The notes: generated from the letters alone by a model not told the origin. A stretch of DNA of 64,000 nucleotides from Polyangiaceae bacterium (GCA_020848455.1 JADLAB010000269.1:1-64000), one strand, 5' to 3'; positions 30,481-39,911 are shown, counted from the stretch's first letter. Numbers and translations: made by a program.

Positions 30481-31233
30481 TCAGCTGCCTCGGCTCGGCG
30501 GTCCGGCCACGGCGAGCGGCGGCGACGACGCCGGCCGCTCCGCGGGCTGCGGCGCGGCCCGGCAGATCGCCGGGTTGCCGGTGGCCATCTTGTCGCAGCG
30601 CGCCTCCGCCACGCGCAGCGGGCCGAACGCGAGCGCGTCGAGGACGTGGCGCTGCCAGGTGGGCTTGCCTTCGCCCACCGCGCGGTGCAGCCGGGCGAGG
30701 GTGGCGTAGCCGTGCGCGCTCGTGATGAGGTCGCGCGCCTCGAGCACCCCGAGGATGCGCCCGGCCTCGGCGCGCTTCTCGCGGCCCGGCAGCGCTGCGA
30801 GCACCTCGGCGAGATCCGTCGTGATCCCGGGATCCGTCGGCGCACCGAGGGCATAGCCACGGAAGAGATGCTCGGCCCAGCGGAGGTTGTGCAGGCGCTC
30901 GGTCTCGGTCGCGCTTGGCCAGGCGGCGCCGAGCCCCTGGCCGCCACCCGTGCGCACGATCGCGCGCCCGAGCACGCGGAGGGCGCGATCCGCCATGGGG
31001 AAGGTGCCCGGCACGAGGCTCTTCAGCGCCGGGTAGTGCAGCAGCAGCACCGGCAACGCGACGGCGGGCGCGGCGCCGGACACCGCGTTCTCGGCGACCT
31101 CGAGGTCGATGACCGTGCGGTCCACCTGGCGCCGCATCTCGTGGCCACAGGCGTGCGCGTCGTCCGAGTACCCGGCCGAGCCCCCCGTTACCGCCCCGAT
31201 CACGAGCGCCAGCCCGGCCCATCGTCGCGTCAT
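30481..31233 (-). CDS. Exported protein of unknown function
   Basis: 250 residues from MTRRWAGLAL, with GGAGG upstream. A signal peptide (about 1-20) is followed by a mature protein with CGHEMRRQVDR, which fits the short histidine/cysteine-containing start of several myxobacterial exported proteins, and a mainly helical rest that may hold TPR-like helices (AEHLFRGYALG, LARLHRAVGEG). Cysteines near both ends may pair. No family assigned. Confidence 0.7.
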   Translation of the reverse strand: MTRRWAGLALVIGAVTGGSAGYSDDAHACGHEMRRQVDRTVIDLEVAENAVSGAAPAVALPVLLLHYPALKSLVPGTFPMADRALRVLGRAIVRTGGGQGLGAAWPSATETERLHNLRWAEHLFRGYALGAPTDPGITTDLAEVLAALPGREKRAEAGRILGVLEARDLITSAHGYATLARLHRAVGEGKPTWQRHVLDALAFGPLRVAEARCDKMATGNPAICRAAPQPAERPASSPPLAVAGPPSRGS

Positions 31234-31370
31234 GGTCCGCCTCCGGTGCGCCGGCCGTCCCGGCGGTGTGCGGGGTTGCGACAACGCTCCGCGGCGCCGG
31301 GTTCCCCGTCGCGTGCCGCGAGCACGATCTCGTCGGGAACCGCCGGGGCCGTGGAGGTGTCACCCCCGCC

Positions 31371-31769
31371 GTGGGTCCGGTCCTACGCGTGTTCGCCCCG
31401 AGCCCTCTGGCGGCTCTCGCGGTCACCGCGCTCCTCGGCGTGGCGCCCGGGTGCGAGCGCGCGACCCCGCCGTCGCCGACCACGAGCACCACGGTCGCGG
31501 CCGAGCCGCAGGTCGACCGCGCCGGGCTCTGCGCGGCTCTCTGCGAGCGCAGCACGGCGTGCAGCGTCGAGGCCGCCGAGGCGCGCAGGAAGGCGGGCGC
31601 CGCCACGAAGGAGACGGTCGACGCCGTGAGGCGGGACGCCCCCGACGTCGAGTCACGCTGCGCGACCGGCTGCAGCGCCGACGACACGGCACGCGGGCTC
31701 GCGGCGGCCAGGCCGTGTCTCGGGGTCGCGGACTGCGCCGCGTTCGAGTCCTGCCTGAAGGAGCTCTGA
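31371..31769 (+). CDS. Small cysteine-rich lipoprotein
   Basis: 132 residues from the GTG at 31371 (GGAGG about 13 nt upstream); GTG at 31389 is an alternative. The signal ends LLGVAPGC. A Thr/Ser linker precedes a helical domain with eight cysteines (LCAALCERSTACS, CATGCSADD, CLGVADCAAFESC). The paired CxxxC-type spacing resembles small disulfide-bonded helical-hairpin lipoproteins frequent in Polyangia. It ends 7 bp before the tRNA-Ser gene on the opposite strand. Confidence 0.7.
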   Translation: MGPVLRVFAPSPLAALAVTALLGVAPGCERATPPSPTTSTTVAAEPQVDRAGLCAALCERSTACSVEAAEARRKAGAATKETVDAVRRDAPDVESRCATGCSADDTARGLAAARPCLGVADCAAFESCLKEL

Positions 31770-31776
31770 GACTCAG

Positions 31777-31861
31777 CGGAGAGAGTGGGATTCGAACCCA
31801 CGGTGCGTTGCCGCACACACGATTTCCAGTCGTGCACCTTCGACCACTCGGTCACCTCTCC
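31777..31861 (-). tRNA. tRNA-Ser (GGA anticodon)
   Basis: The minus strand reads GGAGAGG at the 5' acceptor pairing with TCTCTCC, discriminator G. The anticodon stem CACGA/TCGTG holds loop CTGGAAA (anticodon GGA). It has a long variable arm as expected for tRNA-Ser and a GTTCGAAT T loop. The CCA end is not encoded. Confidence 0.95.
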
Positions 31862-31921
31862 AACCCGCGGCCGCGGGGGCGGGCCCACGGCGACGGCCGA
31901 CCCACGCCGGTCGGCGGCCCA

Positions 31922-31949
31922 TGTATAGCCCAAGGCGCCAGCGTGTCGA
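31922..31949 (-). promoter_or_regulatory. Candidate promoter of tRNA-Ser
   Basis: Minus strand TCGACA (31949-31944) and TATACA (31927-31922) with a 16-bp spacer, about 60 bp upstream of the tRNA. Nothing else is seen in the remaining part of 31862-32010. Confidence 0.45.
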
Positions 31950-32010
31950 TCAAGCTTTTGCGGCTCGCGCGGCGCGCCGGCAGCGGGCGCGCCGGCTCCG
32001 TGGGGGGACG

Positions 32011-33615
32011 TCAGCGCTGCACGTGGACGGTGACCTGGCCGCCTTCGCCCGCGTCGTCGTACTGCACCTCGTAGCGGTTCGCGTCGAAGGTCTGCTCGGT
32101 GAACAGATCGAGGATCGCCTTGGTGCGGTCGTCGCTGAGGTTGGGCGGCGCCTTCTTCGTGCCGACGGCGATCGCCACCATCTTGAGCTCCGGGTTGGCG
32201 CGCATGGTACCGATGACCTCCTTCAGCGCCGCCACCGCGACCGCGGGCAGGGTGGCCCGACCCTTGTCGAACACGATGGGCGGCGTGATCTTGAAGTCGC
32301 CCTTCAAGAGCCGCGCGTGCTCCGGGCAGCCCCCGGTGTGGGCGGGGCCCGGCTCGCGCACGCAGCTGTCGACCGGGTCGGCCGTGCGGTCGTTGTCGCT
32401 GTCGGGGCAGCCGTTCGCCTTCGCGTCGTCGCTCGGCGCGCCCGCCTCGGCCGGGCAGGCGTCCTCGAGGTCGGCGATGCCGTCGCCGTCCCGGTCGCGC
32501 TGCTCCGGGCAGCCGCGCTTCTCGGCCGGGCCGGCCTCGGTCGGGCAGGCGTCGTCGTCGTCGGCGACTCCGTCGAGGTCCTTGTCCTTGACGCCGACGA
32601 TCTCGGGCGGGCGCTCGCCGCGGTCGCCGTAGGAGAAGCTCAGCAGGGCGCGGGCACCGCCGGTCCCGGGGGCGCCGCCGAAGCCCGGCCCGACTCCCAC
32701 GCCGACGGTGAAGCCCGCAACGTGGAAGCGCGCCATCGCCAAGGGCTCGAACTGGATGGCGAAATCGGTGTCGCCGCCGAGGCCCGGGAACGCCGAGGGG
32801 GCCTCGTCGCCGAACACGTAGGCAGGGTAGGTGAAGACCGCGAAGTGCGGCTCGAGGCCGACCGACACGAAGGGCGCCAGCTTGGCGTGGACGGCGCAGT
32901 CGACCGCGATGCGGTCGCCGTCGTGCGCGGCGAACCACAAGGGGGAGAGCGCGAGCGTGCAACCGTATAGAATCATGTCTTGGTCGCCCGCCACCGACGT
33001 CACGAGCTCGAAGCGCGCCCGCGGGCTCGGCCCGCGCAGGTACGCCTCGCGCCGCCCGGTGGGCGCCCACACCCGCGCCCCGAACGAGAGATCCACGTCG
33101 TCGACGACCTTGGGCCGAAAGTGGGCGCCGATGCGGAGATCGCCCTGCCCGGGCTCGCCGGCGTAGAGCTGCTGGCCGAGCACGAGCGGGTTGCCGGCGT
33201 CGTCGAGCACGTCCTCGCCGCCCTCGTAGACCGCGAAGGGCATGTTGAGCTCGAGGCTGAGCCAGTCGAGGGGGCTCAGCGACGCGCCGAGGTGCAAGAG
33301 GAGCGCGTGCTCGACCGGCACCTTCTCGACCTCGTCGGCGGGCAGGACCTTGGCGCGCAGGGGCGCGAAGGCGTAGTCGGCCACGAGGCCGAAGCCGTAG
33401 GCGATGCCCTCGTCGAAGCGGTCCGCGGGGCCCTCGGCCTGCAGGAACGGCGAGCCCGGCGTGGCGGGCTGCATCTGGTCGAGGTGCACGTGCGAGTTGA
33501 AGTTCTGCGCCCGCGCCACCGCGGGGGCGCTGGCGGCAGCCGCCGCGGCGAGAAGGAACGGGAAACGCCACCGCGTGCCGCGGGGCGACGTGAGGAAGCC
33601 GTGCGCCGTGCCCAC
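32011..33615 (-). CDS. Outer membrane protein with TSP type-3 repeats and OmpA-like C-terminus
   Basis: 534 residues from GTG. Signal peptide to about 36 (ARAQN). Residues 40-350 are beta-rich and fit an outer membrane barrel (AYGFGLVADYAF, LSFGARVWAP, FTVGVGVGPGFGG). Three calcium-binding thrombospondin type-3-like repeats follow (DLDGVADDDDACPTE, DRDGDGIADLEDACP, DNDRTADPVDSC). The end resembles the peptidoglycan-binding OmpA domain (PPIVFDKGRATL, LSDDRTKAILDLF), although the classic NxxLSxxRA motif is altered. It links outer membrane and cell wall. Confidence 0.85.
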   Translation of the reverse strand: MGTAHGFLTSPRGTRWRFPFLLAAAAAASAPAVARAQNFNSHVHLDQMQPATPGSPFLQAEGPADRFDEGIAYGFGLVADYAFAPLRAKVLPADEVEKVPVEHALLLHLGASLSPLDWLSLELNMPFAVYEGGEDVLDDAGNPLVLGQQLYAGEPGQGDLRIGAHFRPKVVDDVDLSFGARVWAPTGRREAYLRGPSPRARFELVTSVAGDQDMILYGCTLALSPLWFAAHDGDRIAVDCAVHAKLAPFVSVGLEPHFAVFTYPAYVFGDEAPSAFPGLGGDTDFAIQFEPLAMARFHVAGFTVGVGVGPGFGGAPGTGGARALLSFSYGDRGERPPEIVGVKDKDLDGVADDDDACPTEAGPAEKRGCPEQRDRDGDGIADLEDACPAEAGAPSDDAKANGCPDSDNDRTADPVDSCVREPGPAHTGGCPEHARLLKGDFKITPPIVFDKGRATLPAVAVAALKEVIGTMRANPELKMVAIAVGTKKAPPNLSDDRTKAILDLFTEQTFDANRYEVQYDDAGEGGQVTVHVQR

Positions 33616-33914
33616 GCGGCCACATTAGCAGGGGTCGCTGCCGAGGGTGGAGCCTTCCGCGCGCCGGCCCGCGGACGGCGCCGGCTCCCGCTCTCGCGCC
33701 CGGGCCGGACCGAGGCGGGCTCCGGGCGCAAGTCCGCGGAAAAAATGCCGCGGGCGCGACTTTTCCGCCGCATCGCGCCGTCCAAGGTACAGCCACGGAC
33801 CCGCCCCACGTGTCGGCCGCCCCAGCGGCTGGCGCGTCGCCTCGCGGATGCGCACCTTAGCGGTAGCATCGTGGGCAAGGGTTCGAGTGGCATCGCCAAC
33901 CGGGAAACCTCATC
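33616..33914. other. Divergent intergenic region with an 8-bp inverted repeat
   Basis: 299 bp between two envelope genes reading away from each other; no supported gene. GCGGAAAA (33736-33743) and TTTTCCGC (33761-33768) form an inverted repeat with a 17-bp spacer, one of few A/T-rich sites here, and could be a regulator site for both genes. Confidence 0.4.
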
Positions 33915-35282
33915 ATGTCCAGCATGAAGCCGCCAAGGTCGCGTCTCTCCCTCGCATCGCGCCGCGGGCCCTGGGGCCTCGCCCGGCTGCTCGCCGTCGC
34001 GGCCGCGTTGCTCCTCGCGGCGCCGCTCACCGCGCAGGCGCAGGATGAGCCGTACGAGGACACCGACCCGAGCGCGCTCACCGACTTCCGGGGCGAGCTC
34101 GATCCGTACGGCGTCTGGGTGGACGACCCCACGTACGGCACGGTCTGGATGCCCCACACGGTCGTCGTCGGCGCGGACTTCGTGCCGTACCGCACGGGCG
34201 GGCGCTGGGCGCTCGATCAGGACGGCGCCTGGCTGTGGGTGAGCGACTACAGCTGGGGCCACGTGCCCTTCCACTACGGCCGCTGGGTGTGGATCGCGTC
34301 GCGCGGCTGGGCCTGGGTGCCGGGTCGCGTGTACGCCCCGGCGTGGGTCGTGTGGCGCGTCGGCGAGCCCGGCTACGACTACGTCGGCTGGGCGCCCATG
34401 CCCCCGACGCATTTCTGGTTCGGTGGGCTCGCGGTGGCGTTCTACGGCAGCGTGGTGCTGCCGTTCTGGTACGTCGACAGCTACTGGCTGTTCGACCCGT
34501 ACTGGCACCTGCACATCGTGCATCACCATCACTCGCACGCGATCCACGAGCACACCCACTACGTGGATCAGCACCACCACCACGGCGGTAGCGGCCACGT
34601 GCCCGCCGATCCGGGCAGCACGAGCGGCCACGACGCGGCCGACCCCGGCGCCGCCGACCACAGCGCGGGCCCCGGAGCCAAGGTGGCCGACCCCCACGGG
34701 CCGTCGCTCACGGCGCGCCCGCAGTCGCCGACCTTCGACCAGGCGCGCATCGCCCCGGCTCGGCGTCCGGTGGCCAAGGTGACCGATTCGCAGGCGCTTG
34801 CCTATGCGCGCCCGGCCGCGATGGGCGGCAAGGGCTCGCCGCCGGCCCCCAAGGTGGCGCCCCGCGCCACGCGGCCGACGACCCCCGCGAGGGCACCGGC
34901 GGCGACCCAGCCCGGGGTCCCGCGCCAGACGCCGTCCGCGCGCCCGTCGCGGCCCAGCCAGCCGCGCGTCACCCCGGGTGTGACCCCGAGGCGTCCGACC
35001 GCACCGAGGGTGGTGCCGTCCCGGCCGCGACCGGGCGCTCCTCCCGCGATCACGCCCTCGCGCCCGACGACCCCGCGTCCGCGCACCGACGCGTACCACG
35101 CGCCGCGCACGCCGGCGGCGCGCGCACCGAGCCCGGTCTACCGGCCCTCGGCCCCCTCGCAGCCTCCGGCGGTGCGCCGGCCCTCGGCCCCCTCGCAGCC
35201 CCCCGCCGTCTCGCGCCCGCGGCCGTCGGCCCCGAGCGCACCGGCGCCCGCCCCGGCCGCCCCGCCCCGCCGCCGCCACTGA
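33915..35282 (+). CDS. Secreted Trp-rich DUF6600-type protein with Pro-rich tail
   Basis: 455 residues. Signal peptide to about 43 (TAQAQDEP). Residues 55-175 contain repeated aromatic motifs (YGVWVDDPTYGTVWMP, HYGRWVWIASRGWAWVPG) typical of DUF6600. A His-rich loop (HHHHSHAIHEHTHY) could bind metal. The last 220 residues are low-complexity Pro/Ala/Arg/Thr with APSQPPAV repeats. Function unknown in the family; probably an envelope or surface protein. The lipoprotein at 35320 follows on the same strand. Confidence 0.85.
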   Translation: MSSMKPPRSRLSLASRRGPWGLARLLAVAAALLLAAPLTAQAQDEPYEDTDPSALTDFRGELDPYGVWVDDPTYGTVWMPHTVVVGADFVPYRTGGRWALDQDGAWLWVSDYSWGHVPFHYGRWVWIASRGWAWVPGRVYAPAWVVWRVGEPGYDYVGWAPMPPTHFWFGGLAVAFYGSVVLPFWYVDSYWLFDPYWHLHIVHHHHSHAIHEHTHYVDQHHHHGGSGHVPADPGSTSGHDAADPGAADHSAGPGAKVADPHGPSLTARPQSPTFDQARIAPARRPVAKVTDSQALAYARPAAMGGKGSPPAPKVAPRATRPTTPARAPAATQPGVPRQTPSARPSRPSQPRVTPGVTPRRPTAPRVVPSRPRPGAPPAITPSRPTTPRPRTDAYHAPRTPAARAPSPVYRPSAPSQPPAVRRPSAPSQPPAVSRPRPSAPSAPAPAPAAPPRRRH

Positions 35283-35319
35283 GAGTCACGAGTCGCGATC
35301 GCCAGCCCGGAGGTTCGTC

Positions 35320-35919
35320 ATGGATCCAGAGCGCGTTGTCCCAGGCCGTTGCAGCAGCAAGCGCCGCGCGCCCGGCGCGTCGCTCACGCGCGTGGCGCTG
35401 GCCGGTCTCGCCGTCGCGGGCCTCGGGCTCGGGGCGACGGGCTGCATGATGGGCCACCATCACGACGACGACGTCATCGTGAACGACTACGCCTACTACG
35501 CCAACATCGACACGGGCCAGCACCTCACGACCGAGCTCGGCTACGGCGCGGGCCTGTTCGTGGAGTACGACGGAGGCGGGCTCTGGCGCCTGTGGACGAG
35601 CTGCGACACGACCGTGTCGCACCACGGCTGCTCCTTCGACGCGTTCGTGACCGCGGGCTCGCTCATCGACGGCGTCGGGGCCACCGATGTGGAGCTCGGC
35701 GATCGCATCGACTACGGCGGGCGCGACCTCACCTTCCACGCCGACACCGACTACGACTACGACGAGGTGTCGTTCTACACCGACGCCGGCGCCGACCTCC
35801 AGCTCGAGGTCATGCTCGACGGCTACGTGGAGCCCGACTTCATCTTCTGGCACGGCGACGGGTACGTCCACACGGGCGCGCCGTACTCGCCGGTGGTGTT
35901 CACGCCCTCGGTGCCGTGA
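35320..35919 (+). CDS. Lipoprotein of unknown function
   Basis: 199 residues. GGAGG precedes the ATG. The lipoprotein signal ends LGLGATGC. Mature part: a His/Asp patch (MMGHHHDDDVIVND) and then a beta-rich, Asp/Tyr/Gly-rich domain (YDYDEVSFYTDAGADLQLEV). Two cysteines (TSCDTT, HGCSFD) could pair. It follows the DUF6600 gene by 37 bp, probably cotranscribed. Confidence 0.75.
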   Translation: MDPERVVPGRCSSKRRAPGASLTRVALAGLAVAGLGLGATGCMMGHHHDDDVIVNDYAYYANIDTGQHLTTELGYGAGLFVEYDGGGLWRLWTSCDTTVSHHGCSFDAFVTAGSLIDGVGATDVELGDRIDYGGRDLTFHADTDYDYDEVSFYTDAGADLQLEVMLDGYVEPDFIFWHGDGYVHTGAPYSPVVFTPSVP

Positions 35920-35943
35920 AGGAGGGCCGGCGGGGTCGCCGCG

Positions 35944-37500
35944 TCAGCGCTGCGGCTCGCCGGGCCACTTCGGCGGATCCTTCGTGGTGATGGGCGGGGC
36001 CGGAGGCAGCGTCCCGAGCGGGCGTCCATCCGCGGCCCACAGTGCCGGCTCGCCGAGGCCGAGCGCGCCGAGCGGCGCGAGCACCTCGTCCTTCGGCCCG
36101 ACGACGACCACGGTCGCCTGCGACAGGTCGAGGTAGCGCGCCGCGAGCGCCGCCAGGTCCGCGAGGCTCGCCGCCTGGCGCGCGACGCCCGCACGGGCGT
36201 CGTGGTCGCTCCCGAGCCCGAGCAGCGCGAGCGTGCCGAGCCGTGCCGCGAGACCGCTCGCCGACTCGTTCGTCTCGAGCAGATCGAGCAGATCCTTGGC
36301 GCGCACCTTCTTGTGCTCGGTCTCGTCGAGCCCCTTGGCGTGCATCTGCTCGATCTCGCGGAGCATCTCGGTGAGCGCCGGCGCCGTGGCCGGCGTCTCG
36401 ACGGCCGCGCGTGCGGAGAAGGGCCCGAGCGCGACGGTCTCGTAGAAGCGCGACCCCGCCCCGTACGTCCAGTGGTGCGTCTCGCGCAGGTTCTGGTTGA
36501 GCCGCGAGGTGAACGAGCCGCCGAGGGCGGCGTTCACGAGCTCGAGCGGGGCGGCGTCCGCGTCGGCGGCCGCCACGCCGGGCCGAGCCACGGCGATGAC
36601 CGACTGCGGCGCCTCCTTGCGATCGACGAGCACGAAGCGCGGGCGCGCGTCGAGGGGCGGTGGCACGGGGCGCGAAGGAGCGGTCGGAGCCGCCTTCCAG
36701 GTGCCGAGCGCGTGCTCGACCACCGCCTCGAGCTCGCTCCGCGTGACGTCGCCCGCCACGGCGAGCACGGCGTTGCCCGGCAACCAGTGGCTGGCGTAGA
36801 ACGCCCGCACGTCGTCGAGGACGATGCCTCGCGCCGAGTCGACGCGCCCGTCGGCCGGCGCGCCGTAGCCCGTGTCGGGGCCGTAGAGCACGGCCCGCGT
36901 CACGACGCGCGCGACCGCGTCGGCGTCGTCGTCGCGCATCGCGAGGTCGTTCAGCCACTCCTTCGACACGCGCTCCCAGTCGGCGGCCGCGAGGCGCGGG
37001 CGGGCGACGATCGCGCCCACGGCGTCGAAGGCGCCCGCGAAGTGCTGCTTCAGCACCACGAGGTCGACGCGGCTGCCGTCGTGCCCGACGTCGATCGACA
37101 GCTCCGCACCGCGGTCGTCGAAGGCCGCCGCGATCCCGAGGGCGTCGAGCTCGCCGGCGCCCTCGTCGAGCATCTGCCCGGTGACGAAGGCGAGACCCCC
37201 CTTGCCCGGTGGGTCCTGCGACGAGCCCGCGCGCACCACGAGCGACGCGGCCACGATCGGTTGCGTGTGGCGCTCGACGAGCCACACCTCGAGCCCCGCG
37301 GCCGTCCGGAACTGCACCGCTGCAGGCGCGCGGTAGGGCACGACGGGCCCGAGGGTCGGGCGCGCGTCGAGGGGGCCGGTGGTCGCGGGTGCGACCGGAG
37401 TCTCGCGCGGGCACCCGCCAAGCAGCGCGAGCGCGCCGAGCGCGAGCGCGCCGAGCGCGAGCCCACCGAGCGCGCCCCGGGGCCGGGCGGAGCCGCTCAC
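35944..37500 (-). CDS. M16 peptidase homologue lacking the zinc site, lipoprotein
   Basis: 518 residues. The GTG at 37500 overlaps the stop of the partner gene (GTGA). The lipoprotein signal ends ALALLGGC. Two M16 domains are visible, but where active members have HxxEH this one reads FVTGQML, so it cannot bind the catalytic zinc. The C-terminal half keeps the Arg/Tyr region (THHWTYGAGSRF) typical of non-catalytic subunits. It probably forms a heterodimer with the active peptidase upstream, as in mitochondrial processing peptidase. Confidence 0.9.
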   Translation of the reverse strand: MSGSARPRGALGGLALGALALGALALLGGCPRETPVAPATTGPLDARPTLGPVVPYRAPAAVQFRTAAGLEVWLVERHTQPIVAASLVVRAGSSQDPPGKGGLAFVTGQMLDEGAGELDALGIAAAFDDRGAELSIDVGHDGSRVDLVVLKQHFAGAFDAVGAIVARPRLAAADWERVSKEWLNDLAMRDDDADAVARVVTRAVLYGPDTGYGAPADGRVDSARGIVLDDVRAFYASHWLPGNAVLAVAGDVTRSELEAVVEHALGTWKAAPTAPSRPVPPPLDARPRFVLVDRKEAPQSVIAVARPGVAAADADAAPLELVNAALGGSFTSRLNQNLRETHHWTYGAGSRFYETVALGPFSARAAVETPATAPALTEMLREIEQMHAKGLDETEHKKVRAKDLLDLLETNESASGLAARLGTLALLGLGSDHDARAGVARQAASLADLAALAARYLDLSQATVVVVGPKDEVLAPLGALGLGEPALWAADGRPLGTLPPAPPITTKDPPKWPGEPQR

Positions 37501-38915
37501 GGCGTGGCTCCCGGCGCCTGGTCCTCCGCCTTCGGCACGACGCGCAAGATGACGCGTCGGTCGAGGTGGAGCGTGTCGGCGGCCGCCGCGCGGACCGCCT
37601 CGGCCGTCGCGGCGCGAAAGCGCGCGAGGTCGCGGGCGAGGTAGCCCGGGTCCCCGCGGCTCTGCTGGTAGTCGTTGAGCGTGAGGACGCGACCGAGCAG
37701 CGACTGCAGCCCCGACACGAAGCCCATCTCGACGCCGACCTCGGCGCGCCCCAGCTCCTCGGCGCTCGGGGCCTCGGCCGCGAGCCGCGCGAGCTCGCGG
37801 TCGATCGCCTGCTCCACGCGCGCGAGGCGCCCCTCGAGGGTCTCGCCCTCGTCGGGCGGTTGCGCCACCACCTCGATCGCGAAGAAGGAGCCGAGCTCGA
37901 GCGACATCTGATAGGCGCGCACGCTCTGGGCGAGCTTCTGCCCGTAGACGAGCTCGCGGTAGAGCCGGCTGTTCTTGCCGCTGCCGAGGACGGACGCCGC
38001 GAGCGAGAGCTCGGCGTCGCCGGGCGCGAAGCGCGCCGGGCTCGGCCAGGCCATGATGATCTTGGGCAAGGTCACGGCGTCGGGGAGAGTCTCGCGCACC
38101 ACGCCGCCGAGGCGCGCCGGGGGCGGCGCCGGGGCGCGCACCGGCACCGACCCGCCGGGCAGGCCGCCGAAGTAGCGCGCGACGAGCGCGTGCACCGTCG
38201 CCGGGTCGACGTCGCCGCCGACGACGAGCGAGGTGTTCTGCGGCACGTACCAGCGCGCGAAGAACTCGCGCACGTCGGCGACGCCCGCGGCCACCAGGTC
38301 GGCGTGTGAGCCGATGACGTCGAAGTGGTAGGGATGGCCGAGCGGGAACAGAAGCTCGGGCAGGCGCAGATCCGCGCGCGCGTAGGGCTCGTTCTCGTAG
38401 CTGTCGCGCCGCTCGTTGCGCACGACGCCGCGCTGCACCTCGAGCTTCGCGGCGTCGATCTGGGCCCCGAGCGCCTCGAGCCGGTCGGCCTCCATCCACA
38501 GCAGCAGCGGCAGGGCGTGGCTCGGCGCGACGTCGTAGTAGCGCGTCCAGTCCTGGCTCGTCTGGGCGTTGTTCGCGCCGCCCTCGAGCTCCATCCAGTC
38601 GTCGAACTTCTTCACGGGCACGCGCTCGGTGCCCATGAACATGAGGTGCTCGAACAGGTGCGCGAAGCCGGTGCGCCCCGGCTTCTCGTCGCGCGAGCCC
38701 ACGTGCACCTGGAGCGACACGACGACGAGCGGCTGGGTGTGGTCCTCGTGCAGGAGGACCGTCAGGCCGTTCGGCAGCTCGGTGCGCGTGAACGAGATGG
38801 CGGGGTCGGCGGGCGCCGCCGAGGGGCCGGGCGCCTGCGCGCGGGCGGTCGTGGCCGTCGCGAGCCCGAGCGCGAGCCCGAGCCACGCCGAGGTCGCGAC
38901 CGCTCGAGCGCGCAC
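37497..38915 (-). CDS. M16 zinc peptidase (active subunit)
   Basis: 472 residues from GTG. Signal peptide to about 26 (ARAQAP). The inverted zinc motif HLFEH is at about 88-92 and the third ligand fits the Glu of QRGVVRNERRDSYENEP, with the usual spacing. Two M16 domains. It degrades peptides in the periplasm together with the inactive partner translated from the overlapping next gene. Its start directly abuts the infC stop. Confidence 0.93.
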   Translation of the reverse strand: MRARAVATSAWLGLALGLATATTARAQAPGPSAAPADPAISFTRTELPNGLTVLLHEDHTQPLVVVSLQVHVGSRDEKPGRTGFAHLFEHLMFMGTERVPVKKFDDWMELEGGANNAQTSQDWTRYYDVAPSHALPLLLWMEADRLEALGAQIDAAKLEVQRGVVRNERRDSYENEPYARADLRLPELLFPLGHPYHFDVIGSHADLVAAGVADVREFFARWYVPQNTSLVVGGDVDPATVHALVARYFGGLPGGSVPVRAPAPPPARLGGVVRETLPDAVTLPKIIMAWPSPARFAPGDAELSLAASVLGSGKNSRLYRELVYGQKLAQSVRAYQMSLELGSFFAIEVVAQPPDEGETLEGRLARVEQAIDRELARLAAEAPSAEELGRAEVGVEMGFVSGLQSLLGRVLTLNDYQQSRGDPGYLARDLARFRAATAEAVRAAAADTLHLDRRVILRVVPKAEDQAPGATP

Positions 38916-39695
38916 TCAGGCCTCCGGCAGGTCCGGCGCCTTGTCGTCGGCGGCGTCCTCGTCCTCTTCCTCTTCCTCGTCCTCGGCGGCATTGACGTTG
39001 GCGAACTCGTCGTCCTCCTCGGGCTCCACCGGACCGGGCTCGCTCACGACCTCACCGCGCGCACGGGCGGCGAGGCGCGCGATCTCGGCCTCCTTGCGCT
39101 CCTTCTCGGCGGCGGCGCGCGACACGGACAGCGCCTGGAGGATGGTCGGCTTCGGAGCCATCATCAGGATCATGGTGCGGCCCTCCATCGAGGCGCGCAC
39201 CTCGATGTTGGCGAGGTCCTCGCACTTGGCGCTGATGCCCTCGAGCTGCTCGCGCGCGCGCTCCGGGTGGGTGATCTCGCGGCCGCGGAAGCGCACCGTG
39301 AACTTCACCTTGTTGCCGTTCTCGAGGAAGCGGCGCGCGGCGCGCGTCTTGAAGTCGAGGTCGTGATCGTCGGTCTTCGGGCGGAGCTTGATCTCCTTGA
39401 CCTCCACCACGGCCTGCTTGCGCTTCGTCTCGCGGGCGCGCTTCTTCTCCTCGTACTTGAACTTTCCGAAGTCGAGGATCTTGCAGACCGGCGGCGCGGC
39501 CTTCGGATTGATCTCGACGAGATCGAGGCCCTGTTCCCGTGCGCGGCGCAGCGCGTCCTGGGTCGTGAGCACGCCCAGCATGTCGCCGTTGGCGTCGATG
39601 ACGCGAACCTCGGGGACGCGAATGCGATGGTTGATCCGCTGCTGCGGGGCACCTCGTTGCTGATCTCGTTTCCGAGGGTCTTGCCTTAGAGCCAT
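38916..39695 (-). CDS. infC: Translation initiation factor IF-3 with acidic C-terminal extension
   Basis: 259 residues; typical IF-3 is about 175-180. The N-domain (RINHRIRVPEVRVI, GLDLVEINPKAAPPVCKI), the linker helix (KFKYEEKKRARETK) and the C-domain (VKFTVRFRGREITHPE, then EGRTMILMMAP) are intact. The extra roughly 70 residues start with a basic helix and end in a very acidic tail (EDEEEEEDEDAADD). Myxococcus IF-3 (DsgA) also has a long tail needed for development. The start is ATG, not the rare AUU/AUC often used by infC. AAGGAGG lies 15 nt upstream, farther than ideal. Confidence 0.96.
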   Translation of the reverse strand: MALRQDPRKRDQQRGAPQQRINHRIRVPEVRVIDANGDMLGVLTTQDALRRAREQGLDLVEINPKAAPPVCKILDFGKFKYEEKKRARETKRKQAVVEVKEIKLRPKTDDHDLDFKTRAARRFLENGNKVKFTVRFRGREITHPERAREQLEGISAKCEDLANIEVRASMEGRTMILMMAPKPTILQALSVSRAAAEKERKEAEIARLAARARGEVVSEPGPVEPEEDDEFANVNAAEDEEEEEDEDAADDKAPDLPEA

Positions 39696-39882
39696 ACGTC
39701 GACTGCCTTGCCTCCTTCAAACCGCTGCCGCTCGCGCGCGAGCAAAACACCGAACCACAGACGGGGCGCCACGGTCGCGCGACTCGGCGCGACTCGGGGC
39801 GACCCGGCGAGCGAGGCTCCCACGCCTTCCCGCGACTGTGGTCCGGCACGCGTGCGTCGTGCGGCGCACACCACCAACCCCG

Positions 39883-39911
39883 ACTAGAGCCCGAACTCGT
39901 GCGCGGATCAA
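39883..39911 (-). promoter_or_regulatory. Candidate infC promoter overlapped by an 18-bp palindrome
   Basis: Minus strand TTGATC (39911-39906) and TCTAGT (39888-39883) with 17-bp spacing, giving a leader of about 180 nt to infC. GCGCGGAT-CA-ATCCGCGC (39901-39918) is a perfect 8-bp-arm palindrome covering the -35. It may be an operator or the thrS terminator stem (no T-run). The rest of 39696-40051 shows no gene. Confidence 0.45.
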
